Below, piece by piece: positions 45,600 to 59,400 of a DNA stretch of 64,000 nucleotides. The DNA comes from Fasciolopsis buskii. Lineage: Eukaryota > Platyhelminthes > Trematoda > Plagiorchiida > Fasciolidae. The notes under the pieces are model-generated. The model worked only from the letters and a program-made list of their open reading frames with translations, made no database searches and was not told the origin of the DNA. The stretch's first letter is position 1. Each line of letters starts with the position of its first letter. The stretch spans positions 196,786 to 260,785 of the forward strand of contig LUCM01007362.1 in the NCBI GenBank assembly GCA_008360955.1. The letters are read 5' to 3'. The translations under genes and the position numbers were made by a program.

Positions 45600-48160
45600 A
45601 CTCCAAATATTGCAGGGAATAGTTTTGCATTCACCAATCTCTAAGGTCCCTTCCCTTCACTCTCGAATAATATAAACTCTTAGTTTGTTAAAGAAAAAGT
45701 GGTGATTGTCAGAACAAGAACGAAAATTGTCTTCCTAACCCAAGTCCATAGACATGCCGTAAATTTGTTCAACTTATCGAATTCACGCAACCGAAAAACA
45801 AGAAGTGCAAATGCAACGCGTAAGGGAGGAGGCAATCGATTGTGTAGTAGGCTGTTTCTAACCTAACAATCCAGTCCCTGATACGGAATCACCGAGTTGC
45901 TTACACTTCTATACTCCCATATACGTATATACTCACTATACACAATCGATATTGGTTAGTACATCTAACCATTTTTTTAGATCCTGCCGTCGAGATGTCT
46001 GGATTTACAGGCTTGAAAAGAGAATTCTTCAAAAAACCCCTTTTTTCGTTTCACAATAAATTTCGTTAAAAATTTCTAGTTCTTTGTGTGAACCGAATCA
46101 CTCTGTATTAAACGTTTCAGATTTTTTATCCATATATCTTGTTGTACGAGTTTGTGTTTATTTGTATTTATTATTCTCACAGGTTTTCATGAGCAAATGA
46201 GAACTGCCTTTGTTAGTTTCCTACTTTCTGCGGATTTATAACGCTAATGAATTTGTTACCGTTTTGCTCTCGTTTGATTTTTTACGTATTATGAAGTGAT
46301 GACAATCAGTTCCGTGACCGATTGATCGGTATAACGTACACACACACACGCACACATACATGCATACATACACGCAACTTTTGGTGCTTCGTATCCATCA
46401 TTTGGCTATATACTGCTCTTTAAACAAATCAATATCCATGCAATAAACATTCTAACATCATTTATGGTCTGCTTTTGTAAACTTTATACGTGCTACTTTA
46501 GTGGTCGATTGAGATCATTGAACTCTGTAAGAATCGATCTGCATTTACTCTATCGATTTGATCAAACAGCTGTTTGTCTTCGATGAAAAGTCGTAGACGT
46601 GTCAAGCGTTCGCGACCGTGAAACACATTATTCCACAAACATGTCAATCAACAGGAGGTTTGGAAACTCAATCTGTCCTTATAAATTGAGCCCTGCCGTA
46701 ATTGGAAGAAAACGAACGATAACATGATTGCTTTATGCTTATCAGGTGTTTGCGTGTGCGTGCGTGTGTGTGTGCGACTGAAGGCATAGTCCGATCACAC
46801 CGGTGGAAAATAAGAGTGACGAGTGAAAATTGAGTGCTCGATAATTGTTTGAGGTCAGGCCAATTTTTTGTTGCGTCCTATCAGCATTATCGAATCACAC
46901 ATGCATACTTTGAAAGTCTTAAAGGCGTCTGCCGGATGCCCAAACATTTGACCAAATGAAAAATACCATTTAGCGATGCTTAGGCGAAAGTTCAACGCAA
47001 AACGATCCGGGCTTTTATTCGGTTTCTGCCTTCGTGGTTGGTGGTCACTTTCCTATTCGATAACCTTTTGGATGTAACAATCCTCCGGCTAACGATCGCA
47101 CATTCTGTTTGGACAAAAAATGGGCATATTTGTAAGTGTCATTTCCCACGACGGAAGCAGCGAAAATTGTTACCGGTCTGTGAACTTCAGTGGTCGATCA
47201 GCGATAGTGTTGTTTTCCAATGGCAGCGCAAACTGAATACAGGTTTGCACTAAAATTTCCCAGGTGTCACTACTAGATGTCACTTTCGCCTTTCCGTCGT
47301 TTAGGTTGGTGAATTTACGATATTTTTCGCTATCATTGCGTGCAAATGGCGATTGATTTATAGTACTGGAAAAACTAATACCTGGGATTATATCTATGTT
47401 TGTATAATTAGAAAAAAATAACTAAATATTATTATTGCGAGTGTTTTTGTTCTTGATTCCAAGTTTTACATAGGTACTTCAATGGTGGTATTAAGGGTTT
47501 CTAAGATGCATTTGTAATATCCAAAATGTGACAGACTTAGGGAAGATCGAACTAAGAACCTCCCACCTCCCGAAGGGGTGTTCAAACCAATAGGATTAAT
47601 TTGACGCAACCATCGTACGTGTGTTAATTGAGTGATTATCCGATGTTCACCAGGCCCTATTCTGATATAACAAGATGACCAGTGGTTGCGTCCGGCATTG
47701 TGAGTCGTTTTCAAGCGGAACGAACAGTAAGTATCCAGGGTTCACATGATTGCATAATAACAGAAAAAGAGACTAAGTAATATAATACCTTCGAAAGCAG
47801 TTGAGAAATCTAGTGACAGTAACTGAACGTTTAGTGCAGGTTAACGAATGCTTTTTGTTGCATGTAGGTACAAAAGGTAAAAAAAGCTATCGCCTAAGTA
47901 GTCGTCAAGTGGATGCAGTTTTAGATTGCATCTTCTTGGGTAGTTTGTTGCAAGCGTCAGAATGACACGAAAATAAAAACATTGCAAGATGTATACAACG
48001 CAAAGCACAAACGAGCAAACAAGCGATCTGTGAGGCTAGTGCGACAAAGTGAAAACTGACACGAATAGTCTCATTAAGCAAGGTGAAATGCGATAATTCA
48101 AAGCTTAAAAGCAGACTTCGTTTAACCAGTCCACAACTGACTTCGTGTTCGGACGACATT
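45600..48160. other. Non-coding stretch
   Basis: No gene was recognised. It holds short CA-rich tracts near 46337-46372 and a TG-rich tract near 46746-46777. Frames are short and motif-free. Confidence 0.4.
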
Positions 48161-48171
48161 TAAGTATATCT

Positions 48172-48184
48172 TCGATATATATAT

Positions 48185-48215
<31 letters not shown>

Positions 48216-48216
48216 C
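48172..48216. repeat. (TA)n microsatellite
   Basis: TA tract of about 45 bp with one AAA interruption. Confidence 0.95.
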
Positions 48217-48439
48217 CCACCCCAAATATAGAATCAACAACATGTCGAAGAGACTATGGGGTAATAGTGATAAAAATGACAATGATAAGAATAACAATAG
48301 GAAACTGTTGATCGAGATTTGGTCACTTCGTTCTTGAATCTGATTGAATTCGTTCACCAACAGTCTTGGATAATTTACCGTCGAAAGCCATGAGTAAATA
48401 GCTCCGTTACTACTGAGGCTAGAGTATACACACGCCTGT

Positions 48440-48800
48440 AGAATCACGGACCAAACAGCGGACAGTCCGCAGGCTTTTTCGCGTTGAAGAACTCTACTGA
48501 CTGCGACATTTGGTCATGCTGTCTGAAGTCCCCAATCATTGCATTTGGTGATCTCATGAACAACAATCCGGTAGTCTAACTCAACCTATCCGAGACTAAT
48601 CAGTGCTTATACACCCTCCACGAGGTCATGGGCTGACTATCCTGATCCGTTTTCCAACCATGGTCTGGCTCAGAGAACAGCGTACACTGAACAATTTGAT
48701 CTATGGGGATGCGCAGTATATGTTCCAAACATCTTAATCTATTCATGTGCAGGGCTTGCTCGATTCTCTCAGCTCTGTGGCCCAATACCTTAAAGGTAAA
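48440..48800 (-). mobile_element. Non-LTR pol tail fragment
   Basis: The minus-strand frame 48785-48600 reads 'MNRLRCLEHILRIPIDQIVQ' and 'FSEPDHGWKTDQDSQPMTSW', the order of the family block 'LRWLGHVLRM...W.R..gGq..TW'. It is diverged from the copies left of 44 kb and may be another subfamily. Confidence 0.65.
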
Positions 48801-49413
48801 CTCAGGATTGTGTGATTACTACTCTCGCACCATACTCCATCAGTACTGCGAAGAAACTGGTGTCCAAACACAGGTTAGTAACAATAGTGAGCTAAAGCGG
48901 GGGGTATTGAGTTACAGTTCACTCGATCAATTAGATGTTGCATTCGATTTTATGGTGAACGCTAGCATGGATTAATCGAAGGAACATATCTCGGATCTGT
49001 ATGAACAGCGCCTTGATGATGCGAAACCCTCGGCGGAATATTTCACTGATACGGGCCTAGGGTCGATAGTCGCACGTGGTTACTATGGCAACTCCGATGG
49101 AGCTGATAAACTAAATTGTTGTTTAAATATTTTTAAGTGGCAATTATTCGACAAACACCGCGGCAGAAATTCCAAGACTGTCAGGCTCGAATGTATTTGC
49201 ACTACAAAATTTTACATCGCATTTAGTAATGCACGCAAATCTCGACGAACTCTGTCCACCAAGTTCGAATTGTTTTTGCTTTTCAATTCAACATTCCATG
49301 AATTTATTCCAAGGCACAGTCGGTTACTTATGTTAGGACTTTCAATTGCACTATGGCCAAATATCGTCAGCTGGAGGACAATAGAAATTTGTTTGGATTT
49401 GTTAGTGGCCATG

Positions 49414-49740
49414 TTAGACGTAAAGGGGGAAAGGGGCGTTACCCTTAATCACGACTCTAACAACGAGCAATTTGGTCTTATTCATTGTTCTAGTCCGTAT
49501 ACCCATGTGGCCTACACCAAGTGTATACACTGGTCTCCCTGCATTACCGTTTGCTTGCTCAGGTACAATGTGTCCAGGAAATCTGGACTCGATTGCAAAA
49601 TGTTCCCTTAAGGCTTTTGTGAATTTGCAATTTGAAACTTTGGACACGAATGCCTCCAAGGTCACAAAGCTACGGGGTCCAAATTTTCCGTCTTCCTGCT
49701 CCAAGTTTCCACTATCCGTTAAGCTACCACTTCCAATCAT
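49414..49740 (-). other. Unassigned 108-residue open frame
   Basis: The frame contains 'GKFGPRSFVTLEAFVSKVSN' and 'CKFTKALREHFAIESRFPGH'. It looks more protein-like than its neighbours, but an almost equally long frame runs on the opposite strand (49472-49813), and I recognise no family. It could be part of a transposon-encoded protein or chance. Confidence 0.2.
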
Positions 49741-49919
49741 GCTGACTATTGTGTATCGTCTGTTAGCTATTCCGAGGTCTGCTCTCCAATCAGTTATTAC
49801 TGTTATAGGTTGATATGATCCGTTTACACTAACTCAAACGAGAATGCCCAAGCTAAAATGGCACAAAATCTGGTTTTATTAAATGAACATCACATATTTG
49901 TAGAACATTTCTTCCAGAT

Positions 49920-50080
49920 TTGTGCCTGTGTGACTGATCGGTTGTCCAAGTCATACCTTGATTGGCCCATCTCGATCGATGGATTCCACCTGATTTAATT
50001 CATATCGGTTTTTTGTAGAATCTGGTCCCGTCATCCTGATTGGTTAGCATAACTCACGATAGAATCTTCTCAGAGTGCAC
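49920..50080 (-). repeat. Dispersed repeat, inverted partner of 32820-32975
   Basis: Blocks as listed for the partner; no coding content. Confidence 0.7.
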
Positions 50081-51369
50081 ATTTGCACTGTTGGCTTCCA
50101 CTCAAGCCGACGCATCATCTGGCAGACGATAGCCAATGAGATAACGTATTCTCGAGCTGGTCTGCTGCCTGTGTTTGGCCGCTAAATGATACTACCAGAT
50201 TGTATTTATCCCTATGTATCAGTTGCAATCTACCTAACAAGTTCCATCATCGCGCAACAACGATTTACCAATGGGACAGTTCTATCAAATTCAGTCGCAG
50301 TGTCGGTCAAACTAACGTCCCCTTACACTCACAATTATTCGCCATGCTGCACAATTACTTAATCGACACTTAGTGGCAATGTATGCGCTTGCCAAATCAC
50401 GGACACCAATTTACGACCGTATACATTGCCAGCATACATCTTTACTTCCGGATGCTTTAGGAAATGCATGAAATGTTGCGGGTTGAGAGCAGTTTAAGTT
50501 TGATCTTTTCGCTTTTTGATTTCCGCAAAACGAAAACAAATGGCTCATTTGTCTGGTCCTCTGGTCGAATTGATCGAACTGTTCTGCACTGTTGTCAATT
50601 AAGCAATATGACATGTTTCCGAACCCGGACCGCGAGGACAAAGTATATCCGGTCCGGATGAGCAATTCGGATTTAGGTTTTTGAAAAACGGGAAAAATTC
50701 GAAAGTCAAAATAATCTCAAGCAAAAATCAGCTCGTTCAATGGCATCCATTCAGATCGAATATGGTGTTGGTGTGAGTACGCCCTTTTGAGTCAAAAACT
50801 TGTTGCAAACTTATCACCTGGACCGCAGACGAAATGGTACGCACTGCGTGGTGAATTGCTGTGGCATCTTTGTACGGTATATCACACACGTGTTGAATAA
50901 GTAGGCCGAATTACCGGGACACGACGGTTTCTTTTCCTATTTATCTACTTTTCTTGAGACGTACGAATTGTGTTCGCGTGAGCGGATTGCTGTTTTTTTC
51001 TTGGAATGAAATTGTGGAAAAACGCAAAATCACATAGGGTTCTAACTGAATTGAGTCAATGAAAAAGAACAACTGGATGCAACAATAGATATTGATTCCG
51101 GAGTGGTTGAGAAATTGTATCCTTATTGCTGTTTCCTCAAACCAGCAATTTCCAATGAGTAGGTAAGTTTTGTAACTAGCAGAAATTTCTCATGGAATAC
51201 AATGCAATATCCAGGTGTAAATTAACACGAAATCTTACCCATACGCGGTAATTAATACGGAACATGTTAAAACGCTTTCCTTCCACGATAAAAGTCATAT
51301 TATATAAGGAAGCTGGAGGGTCTGAGTTTTGATACGCGGAAAGGAAAAGACGCCATGTTGTTAGCATTA

Positions 51370-51435
51370 TATCATTCACAATAAAAACCAGTACATGGCG
51401 CATCAACTTTTTGATGCACTCCTTACGTTATTCGT
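51370..51435 (+). repeat. Short dispersed repeat, partner of 53520-53590
   Basis: 'tcattcacaataaaaaccag', then 'gcatcaactttttgatgcac' (itself able to form a hairpin), 'tccttac' and 'attcgttcgtga' recur in order at 53520-53590. Confidence 0.75.
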
Positions 51436-51896
51436 TCGTGATATTTAAAAAACGGCCGCCCTTATTCCGTCTCGTAAACCGCCAGTCGAATCCACATCTC
51501 TCGGTTGTTCGTGCCTAATATTACTAACTCTTGTGAGAAAAAGCCAAATTTAGCAGAGACAAGCATTCGCTTAGTTATCAGAATCAAACGCTTCGTATTC
51601 ATCACCTGATCGACTCCTCTTGTGAATAATTTGAACCATCTTCATGAGTCGACTTTCTCTTACGGCGTATTTGTTCAGCCTAATGATTGTCGCAATCGGC
51701 GAGTTGTCACTGCAGCTGCATGTTGATCTCTGTCCAGGGTGAGGGATAGGATGAGTCAGCCTCCATTACATTCCGAATTAGCATAAGTGTGGTCAGTTTT
51801 CTTCTTCTTCCGATGGTGTTGATATCCAGCTTCATATGAAGGGTAGCAGAAGAAAAGGAACTTATGGGCACCAAACATTCTTTGTGCATTGATGGC

Positions 51897-51956
51897 NNNN
51901 NNNNNNNNNNNNNNNNNNNNNNNNNNNNNNNNNNNNNNNNNNNNNNNNNNNNNNNN
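51897..51956. other. Assembly gap (60 N)
   Basis: Sixty N. The right flank begins inside the 3' end of a SINE copy. Confidence 0.95.
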
Positions 51957-52130
51957 TACTTCTTTTATTAATAAAATGACAACGCATGCCACTTTCAAGA
52001 ATTGGGTCGCCTCCAAATGAGGATTGCCACTGGTTAACCCGCAGCTGGCAGATTCAAACTCGCCACCTTCGAGTTAAAACCCCACGATTTTGACCATCAA
52101 AGTAACCAGTAGCTTTTGAGTGGTCTCACT
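51957..52130 (-). repeat. tRNA-derived SINE copy, diverged
   Basis: On the minus strand, an A-box-like 'actttgatggtcaaaatcgt', the B box 'ggcgagtttgaatctgcc' and a body ending 'gtcattttattaataaaa' parallel the copy at 20130. The 3' end meets the N run. Confidence 0.75.
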
Positions 52131-53439
52131 AAAACATAAACACTCTTCTGAAATGCATACATTATGGAACGGTCAGTTCATATTACACACCTGAATCAGA
52201 GCCCATATTATCCCTGGCCTACTGACAAGGAGTGTGGACGCCCTTGAAAGTGTCTTCCGCGAATGAAACTTGGCGGAAATGCGTGTGGTAACCTGTGCCC
52301 CAGAAGGGAATGTGGAGCGTTGGCAATAATAAATAGGCAGAAAACTTAAGTCTAACTTTGGAAGAAACAATATAATTCTTCAATCAAAGTAAAGGTAACG
52401 ATCGGTAGATTAATAGTTCTTCCATTCTGTCATTAATGTTTATCACAATCTTATTATTCACTATTAGTGTTGGCGCGTTCACGGTTTGCACAAAATCCGA
52501 GAGCTTTGACTGGGGACAGTGTTGACGTCATGCGTGTGTTCTCCTCAGGTTGCACATCATTTTCTTTACTAGTACCCTAATCTGAGATGCGCCTACACAA
52601 AAACATTCCCGTTGGCAGTTTAGCGATGCACTTACGACAGCAAAACTAGCTAGAAAAATAGGGATGGGTAAAATAGCAGACAGAGACGTGTCATTGTAAT
52701 TCGGCTTCTTGATTCGACACGAGAAGCGAACCGAATAAAGAGACTCCGCAGATCATTATGAATAACACATCAGTAAATCTGTGTATTCCAAGAGATAACT
52801 GTGCTACATGCTTCTAATTCGAAGCCGACACACACGCAATGCGTGACGATAACAAAACTCAAAAGAGACCGACAAACTCCTTTTGTCATTGATTATCGTA
52901 GCTAAAATGTTGATTGAAAATTAACAGAGGCCAACTTTGTTGTCGTACTGCCGAGGTAAAAACGTTTCGATTGAGCAAGCGTGGAAAATAGCCAAGACAA
53001 ACAGAGCAAAATCAGTAGTCGAAATGTAGTCATCTAGTCCACTTTATTTGAATATAATTTTTGTTAGGTCGTCAGTTTTTGGACATATTCGACGTTGTAT
53101 TTAGCGAAAACAATATCACGATTACTAAACAAAAGCACAGAGAAAAATTAATTGCCAATACCTGGAAACCAGTATAGATCACTCCCGTATCCAAAAACGT
53201 AATGCGGTCGATTTAGCTAACATACTCGGAAAGCTTATTCTTTACCGTTTCAAAACATCGATCTATTTTTCTGACCAAGATATTTTCCATGCGATACTAG
53301 ATGTTCCAATTTAAATCCACTTTCCAAACTAATCAAATCAATCCTAGCATCATTTGACAACGTGGATAAAGCTTTCTGTAAACTTTTCTAGGACCATGAC
53401 AATACTTTTAAATGCTTTGATGGAAAGAAGATTCGGCAC

Positions 53440-53590
53440 TTGCAACGTGACTTGATTATAATTGTGAATGAACGACTACCGTGGGTAGTCGTTCTCAAGG
53501 CAAGTTTTACAATCAAATATCATTCACAATTAAAACTAATACGTGATGCATCGATTTCTCGATATACTCCTTACATCATTCGGTCGTGAC
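53440..53590 (+). repeat. Dispersed repeat with a perfect hairpin
   Basis: At 53470-53494 'gaacgactacc', a 3-base loop and 'ggtagtcgttc' form a perfect 11 bp hairpin. The following 'tctcaaggcaagtttta' resembles 'tctcaagacaagtttta' at 63105, next to the Penelope-like element, and 53520-53590 pairs with 51370-51435. Confidence 0.7.
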
Positions 53591-54021
53591 TCGATTACAT
53601 TGTCACCATTACCATCGCTTTTACAATGCCAATTTTCCTATGGAACTCTGTTTGCTAAATTACGCATCTGGCTCCATTTCTGTTAATTCCAACTTGTGTC
53701 AGGGTGTCACTATTCCTTTTTTTCTTTGTATCCGTAATTTGTGCACAGATGGTCTAGTAGCCAAGTATCCAGATGGAACTTTCTTTGGTTCCAAGCCCGG
53801 CACCCTCTTCCGGTTTTCTGAAAATCGCACTTTTGCGTCGGATCTTTCTTTCCTTCTCACTCTCCCCCCAAAATGACATTTTGTTGTCACTTCCCAAAGG
53901 TGTCCACCTCTCTCAAGTTTAACGTAAATGTTCCCAGAGTCCTAGAAAAAATCAGCCGATTCCCACACTGAGGTCAGTCAAACACCTCGGGGGTTAATGA
54001 GTTCACAAATTTTCACGTGTT

Positions 54022-54239
54022 AGCAGTCCTGGTGACAAGACAATTACTCTTTCATGTCATACGTCCTAAATTACTTCCAAACACTACTGAATTCGTTCGC
54101 AATATCGCACTACGTTTGTCATTGCTTGCAATATTTGCCGGACTACTTTGTAAAAGCCATGGAGCTTTTCATGACACAGATAAGGTTACATCAAGATCGG
54201 GCGGTATTCTGTGTTCTGCAATTTTAAGTTCCATTATTG
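54022..54239 (+). CDS. Candidate exon with a membrane segment
   Basis: After a possible acceptor 'ttttcacgtgttag' a frame of 72 codons runs to donor G|gttaga. It contains a hydrophobic stretch 'IALRLSLLAIFAGLLC' and a polar stretch around 'SHGAFHDTDKVTSRSGGILC'. A second possible exon begins at 54362 after 'tttttgcctgaacag', with an AATAAA at about 54578. No family is recognised; both splice sites are weak. Confidence 0.2.
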
Positions 54240-55559
54240 GTTAGATTTCTTCTTGTGACAAACTGCGTTCGAATATTTGATCGGTTACCACCTATTTTTT
54301 TCTGGACGCACAGCACTTCTTTGACACGATGTAAATTCAGTCATTTTTTTTGCCTGAACAGCATTGTATAGGTTCTCTAACATTCCTCATCTTGCTTGGC
54401 TTCCTAGTCAGCGACGGATGGACTCAAAAAAAACCAGTTGGTTCCGCGTCAACAGTAGCTATTGTGTGTTCTTTTTATTCTTTGAAGTTGACTAAAAATT
54501 CCTCATAAAGCCGTCATTTGCAATTCATTATATAGTGTACTGATGGGCGCCTTAGTGCAAATCCACGATGGAGATGAATAAAGTTAATTTTTTGCTTAAC
54601 TTTTCTTGAATGAAATAATGTTTCGTGCGATATTCGTGCGTACAGCATAGTATGGTTAGATTTTGACAGATACTCAAAGTCTTCCAGGTGCATTTTTGGT
54701 CCACAACTTTCGACCTAGATGATTTACTCGCTCATTGTTTGATGCAAATAAATCTTGAGAACAGTACAACTTGCTCCTTTCTGGATTTGATCATTTGATC
54801 AAAATGTGATCCAGTGATGCATAAGCGGGCCGATTCCACTGATTTAATTGAGACACTCATCGTAAGTTTTGATGTGAGAGACATTTGCGGCGGGACAGAA
54901 ACCGAACAAATACTGTCTGAGGGCTTTCACTTTCCTTTTGCAAATCGATTTCACAGTATCTAGCCGGCAGTTTGTTCTATCTCCAAATAATCTCTGTTAA
55001 GGAGGGCAGAACAGATAGCTCAAATGACGATTCGATTTTGCCGAATATAACAAGATTCCGACAGTAATCTTATTGGTTGAGGAGCTCTCCAAGGCCGTTA
55101 CCGGTGACTTGTCACATTATGCTTGGTTAGAATCACTCCAATCCGGGTGAAGTTAGCCTCCCAACAATGATGGATTGGTGTTTGTTCACGCGCGTGCATT
55201 TCTTCCTTTTATTCAGACCCCATTTGATAACTCAATGCTCGCGTCGGTCTCGTTCAGTCAAAAAATCGCTGACAAGTGTTAACCTCTCCCTCAACTTTGA
55301 AAATCATGTCACAATTAATCGGAATTTTGTCAGGACCATGCGGTACTTCCATTTGCCCTTCTTTTTTGTATCCAGTTTTCACGAACCTGCAAAGTGATTC
55401 ATCTCAAATGCAATAAATTGCGTTGAATCCCCCCGTTTGTTATCCCATAATTTGCCAGCATGTTTAGGCCTGTAAGATCTGACGAAATAGGGACACGTAT
55501 TTACACAATTTCGTATAGTACTACATGAATCCGAATGAATTCCAAAATAAACGTAAACA

Positions 55560-55692
55560 ACAGCTAGGTTAACGACTATGATTTTTGATTCACGATCGTT
55601 CGTCCCGGGTTCATGTCCCTGTATTGTATTATATTGCATTGTGTTGTATTGTATTGTGTTTTATTGTATCGTATTGTATTGTGCTGTAGAGA
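55560..55692 (+). repeat. tRNA-like head followed by a TATTG pentamer array
   Basis: 'cgatcgttcgtcccgggttc' (55593-55612) is the same anticodon-arm to B-box stretch as in the 56.3 kb and 60.4 kb copies. From 55618 to 55690 an imperfect TATTG/TGTTG pentanucleotide array follows in place of the hammerhead-like part. Confidence 0.7.
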
Positions 55693-55889
55693 CTGTATAC
55701 ACAAAATGGTGATTTCAGTCAAAAAGCGTGGGGAAAAATTGGAAAATATTGCATTCATCAGCTTGTAAAACTCAAAAAATGCTCATTAAGGAATGATTTC
55801 AGTACATTATAATAGGTTACTGAGGAATTCGGCCTAAACCCGGTCACGGTTTGTCAAGATGGGTAGTAAATATGTGACAGTGCGGTTTC

Positions 55890-56440
55890 TATAGATATTG
55901 CTTTTACGATTTATGAAACGACAAGTGGATCGTGTAGAAATATGAAAGCGGTACTTTGAAAGATCGTTGTGCAGAGGATGCGTGGGATCTGAAAGAATTT
56001 TGTGGGCAAATTTCTCGCATGCTGGTAAGTGCTGATTATGCAGATTGAAGGACAGTTCATCTAATGGTAGGAACGACAAGGCCAATAACTGATAGCCCCC
56101 GGGCGAAGCAGATGACAGGGTGAGCTAGTTGATCGGTCGCTGATGTGGGTAGAGAATAGATACGGTAAAAGAATAGCACCATGAAGCACGTCTGAGTTGT
56201 TATCCAACGGTTTTGAAGTTTTATCGCCCATTTGCGTGCACTGAGTTCGGTTAGTAAATTGATCAGATAGTCATGCCGATAAAAGCGTTAGTTCAACAAG
56301 CCATTGAGAGCCTCTCTCATAGGAAAATGGCTAAGGTGTTCGACTCAAAATCGTTCGTCCCGGGTTTGCCTCCCGGTGCGAAAGCGATCGATATGCATTG
56401 CTGGTGATTCCTAACAAAATGAAAAAGCCATACAGTATTT
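55890..56440 (+). repeat. Composite repeat with tRNA-like head and hammerhead-like core, copy C
   Basis: Bases 55890-56250 parallel 35820-36650. Bases 56323-56382 read as a tRNA-like unit ('atggctaaggtgttcgactc', then 'tcccgggtttgcctcccgg'). The core CTGGTGA (56401-56407; the family form is CTGATGA), 'ttcctaacaaaat' and GAAA follow. 'gcattg' precedes the core, as stem I would require. Confidence 0.65.
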
Positions 56441-59400
56441 CCATGTCTTTTTTAAATGGCGAGTCGAGTTTATATATGCTGTTATAACGCCTTCAGTCGT
56501 TCTGTTCGAAACTCTGTCCTACCATTGGAGTGTGAAGCTGTCTATTGAAATGAGTGAATCAACAGTATTCGGGTTCGGCCACGATTCTCGTATGCAGATG
56601 ACGTAGGTATGAACATGGGCCGGTGACTGGAGTAAGAGGAACAGATCCGACATTTTCGTAGACAAAGAACGGATTTTGATACTCAACGATGCCTGCGTGG
56701 ATATCTTGGCCGGTGGGGTGCATTCAAGATCTGCTTGCCAGCCAACACATGTCTCTTCTGGAGGGGGCAGAAGATCTTTGAGGTAAAACAGCGCATGATG
56801 GAAGTCCATGATGAGGACCAGCAAGGTTTTCAAAAAACAACAACAACAACTGCCAACTGTAGGGGCGAACGGAGACTATAATGGAACCGAAAATCGGGCA
56901 AGAAATAGCGATGACCCCGAATTGTAGCACAAGCGACTAAAGGACGCGCTCTTGTACCGTAGATAGGCGTTGCGGACTGTTCATTCAAGGATCCCGATTG
57001 ATCGTCATTAACATGGAGATGGAGGATGCAAGAGATAGTATGTTTGGCAAATCTTGCACATTGTTTTGTTTTCTGTCCTCTTTCTTGCTCATTGTTTTCT
57101 TATCTGCCCCCAGATTTGTGATGCATATATATGTATCAAGAGAAGTAATAACTTAAACTGGAATCACCCGAAAAGGATCCAGTTTGGTTGTATTATTGAT
57201 TTAGATTCCGAGAAAAAATTGGGAAATGATATTGATGGATCTACCGAAAGTTTCCATTAGCAGAATAGGCCTCAACATTTATGTGCTTTGTTCTGCGCTC
57301 CAGCTGGTCGCCTCCAAACGATGGGCCGTGTTCAATGGCTTCTGCTCGGTTCGATTTGGCGAGCCATCTTATCAACCACAACACTGAAACTATTGGATTT
57401 GCAAGGCAATCTCCCGAATAGATTGCAGCCAATTTAGTGTAAACTTAAAGCTTGTTTTCCATCCCGCAGTGTTTTGCCAATAGAAAACTGTTCCAGCGGT
57501 TAATTAAGTCCTGTCAAAACCAACGGGATCTCATGATATCTTATTCACAGAAATTCTCCGTAGTTCAAACAGCTCAAATCACGTGTCCAACGTTAAAAGT
57601 TCGTCACATTTTCATGACTGGCGCACGAAGCAAATCGTTTTCATTGATCACAAGATTACGAAAGTATGCGCTCCAAAATCTAAGCCCTAGTAAATCTAAT
57701 TTGTCTTGAACTTGTTTCCGGGGTTAATGATTGAGTAAACGGAATCGCTAAACTGGCCTTTTCTCAAAATGAATCATACCTGGGGCAGACACCTAATGCT
57801 CGACCCATAACGATCACTTGTTTCTGCACAACCATCTAACGGCGCGCAATGTTTGACAAACCGTGTAGATCCCACTGAAAACAGCTTCGACAATACAGAT
57901 TCATTTCATTCAGAAAATACACAAAGAAACTTGCTCGCAAAGCTGAATGTGAACGAGCTAGCCTGGGAACTGCATGTAGGATAGTAAGCGAGGCACACCA
58001 ATAGCGAATGATATCGATCCGGCAATTGGACACAAGTCAATCATTTCAGTGGACAACCCACATGGCGAATTAGTCAATGTACACAAAGCGCAAAAATATA
58101 TTTCACTCCCCCCCCACGTTCGCTCTGTTCTTGTGTTAACTTCGATCGTACCCGTACGTATGATGATGATTATGAAAATGGTAAAATAAAGAGGTAAGCA
58201 TACTAATATCTTCGAAGGAAACCATTTGTGTATTAATTCATGTTGCATACTTCTATCCGTGGTGGCGAAAATAACTCCGACTCTTCTGGACATGCTATCT
58301 ATATGCAAGTGAAAAAGTGCAACGGTTATTTCAGTCCAAGTTTTCGTTGGGGCATTTTTTCAAAAAGATACGTTTTGTCTCTAAATTACCTCAGACTGTT
58401 CCAGTTTAATTCAGATCCGAACTAGTCAAGGATAAGATCGTGTTTTTTTAATATTCTTGTAATCATTCTCAACCTATGTGGACATGTGCCGTCGTTTTTG
58501 AATCTATTTGTTGACGCTTGCGGTTAACTCATCTCGTCTTGCACCCATTTCCCGTAGTCACCCAATCGTCGTGGAAATTGCCTAATCAACGCACTCGTTT
58601 AGTTGGAACGTTTCCAAACTTCGATTAACTTTTAGTGTTTTTATAATAGAGCCCTCATTTACTTTCACTTTCCACAAAGTTCAACCTGTTTCGGTGTCGT
58701 TCCTTAAGACTGATTGTCCCTGAACCGCGATGATGCTCTTGCTGTCATTTACCTGATCATATTCGCCCAACAGCGCGTAGGCCAATGTGCCGTGAAGTTA
58801 ATTTCAGCTGCCTCGATTTATGTGCAACTCACACTGTCCAATCGTTAAAGCTCATTCGCGGCAGGTGCCAATTCTCTGAGTGGCTTATCTACTAATAACA
58901 GCTTGCCCAGATCCACACGATAAATAGATCCTATAGCGTGACCCACGAAGATCCAGAGTTTGACAGTTCGGTGCATTTTAGGACTCTGTGCACAGACGCT
59001 ATATACTGGTCGGATAGAAGCACCGGAGGTAATTTTAGTTGTACTTTACATCTCGGACAGGCCGATTAGACTGGCCCAATTAACCTTAGAATGTGCCTCT
59101 TCATGATCTACTGTCTAGCTCCTCAGCCAGAATGAGACGTTACTGCTCAAGATGGATGAAGCCGAACAGATGAGGTTGTGCTACAACGGATGCAACAAAG
59201 TTTACAAGTGCGCGATTAAGAATCTAAACGTCAACTCTGCGATAAATTTGCCAGACGAGTTACAATAAACACGTTACCAGCATGTAAATGACAATCGACT
59301 TTTGACTTCTTCTGTTCGACCATCATTCTTCTCTTGTTCATGGCGGATTCGGTTCCTACGACCGTTGTTCGCCAGTGTTTAGGTGTCAATCAATAATATC

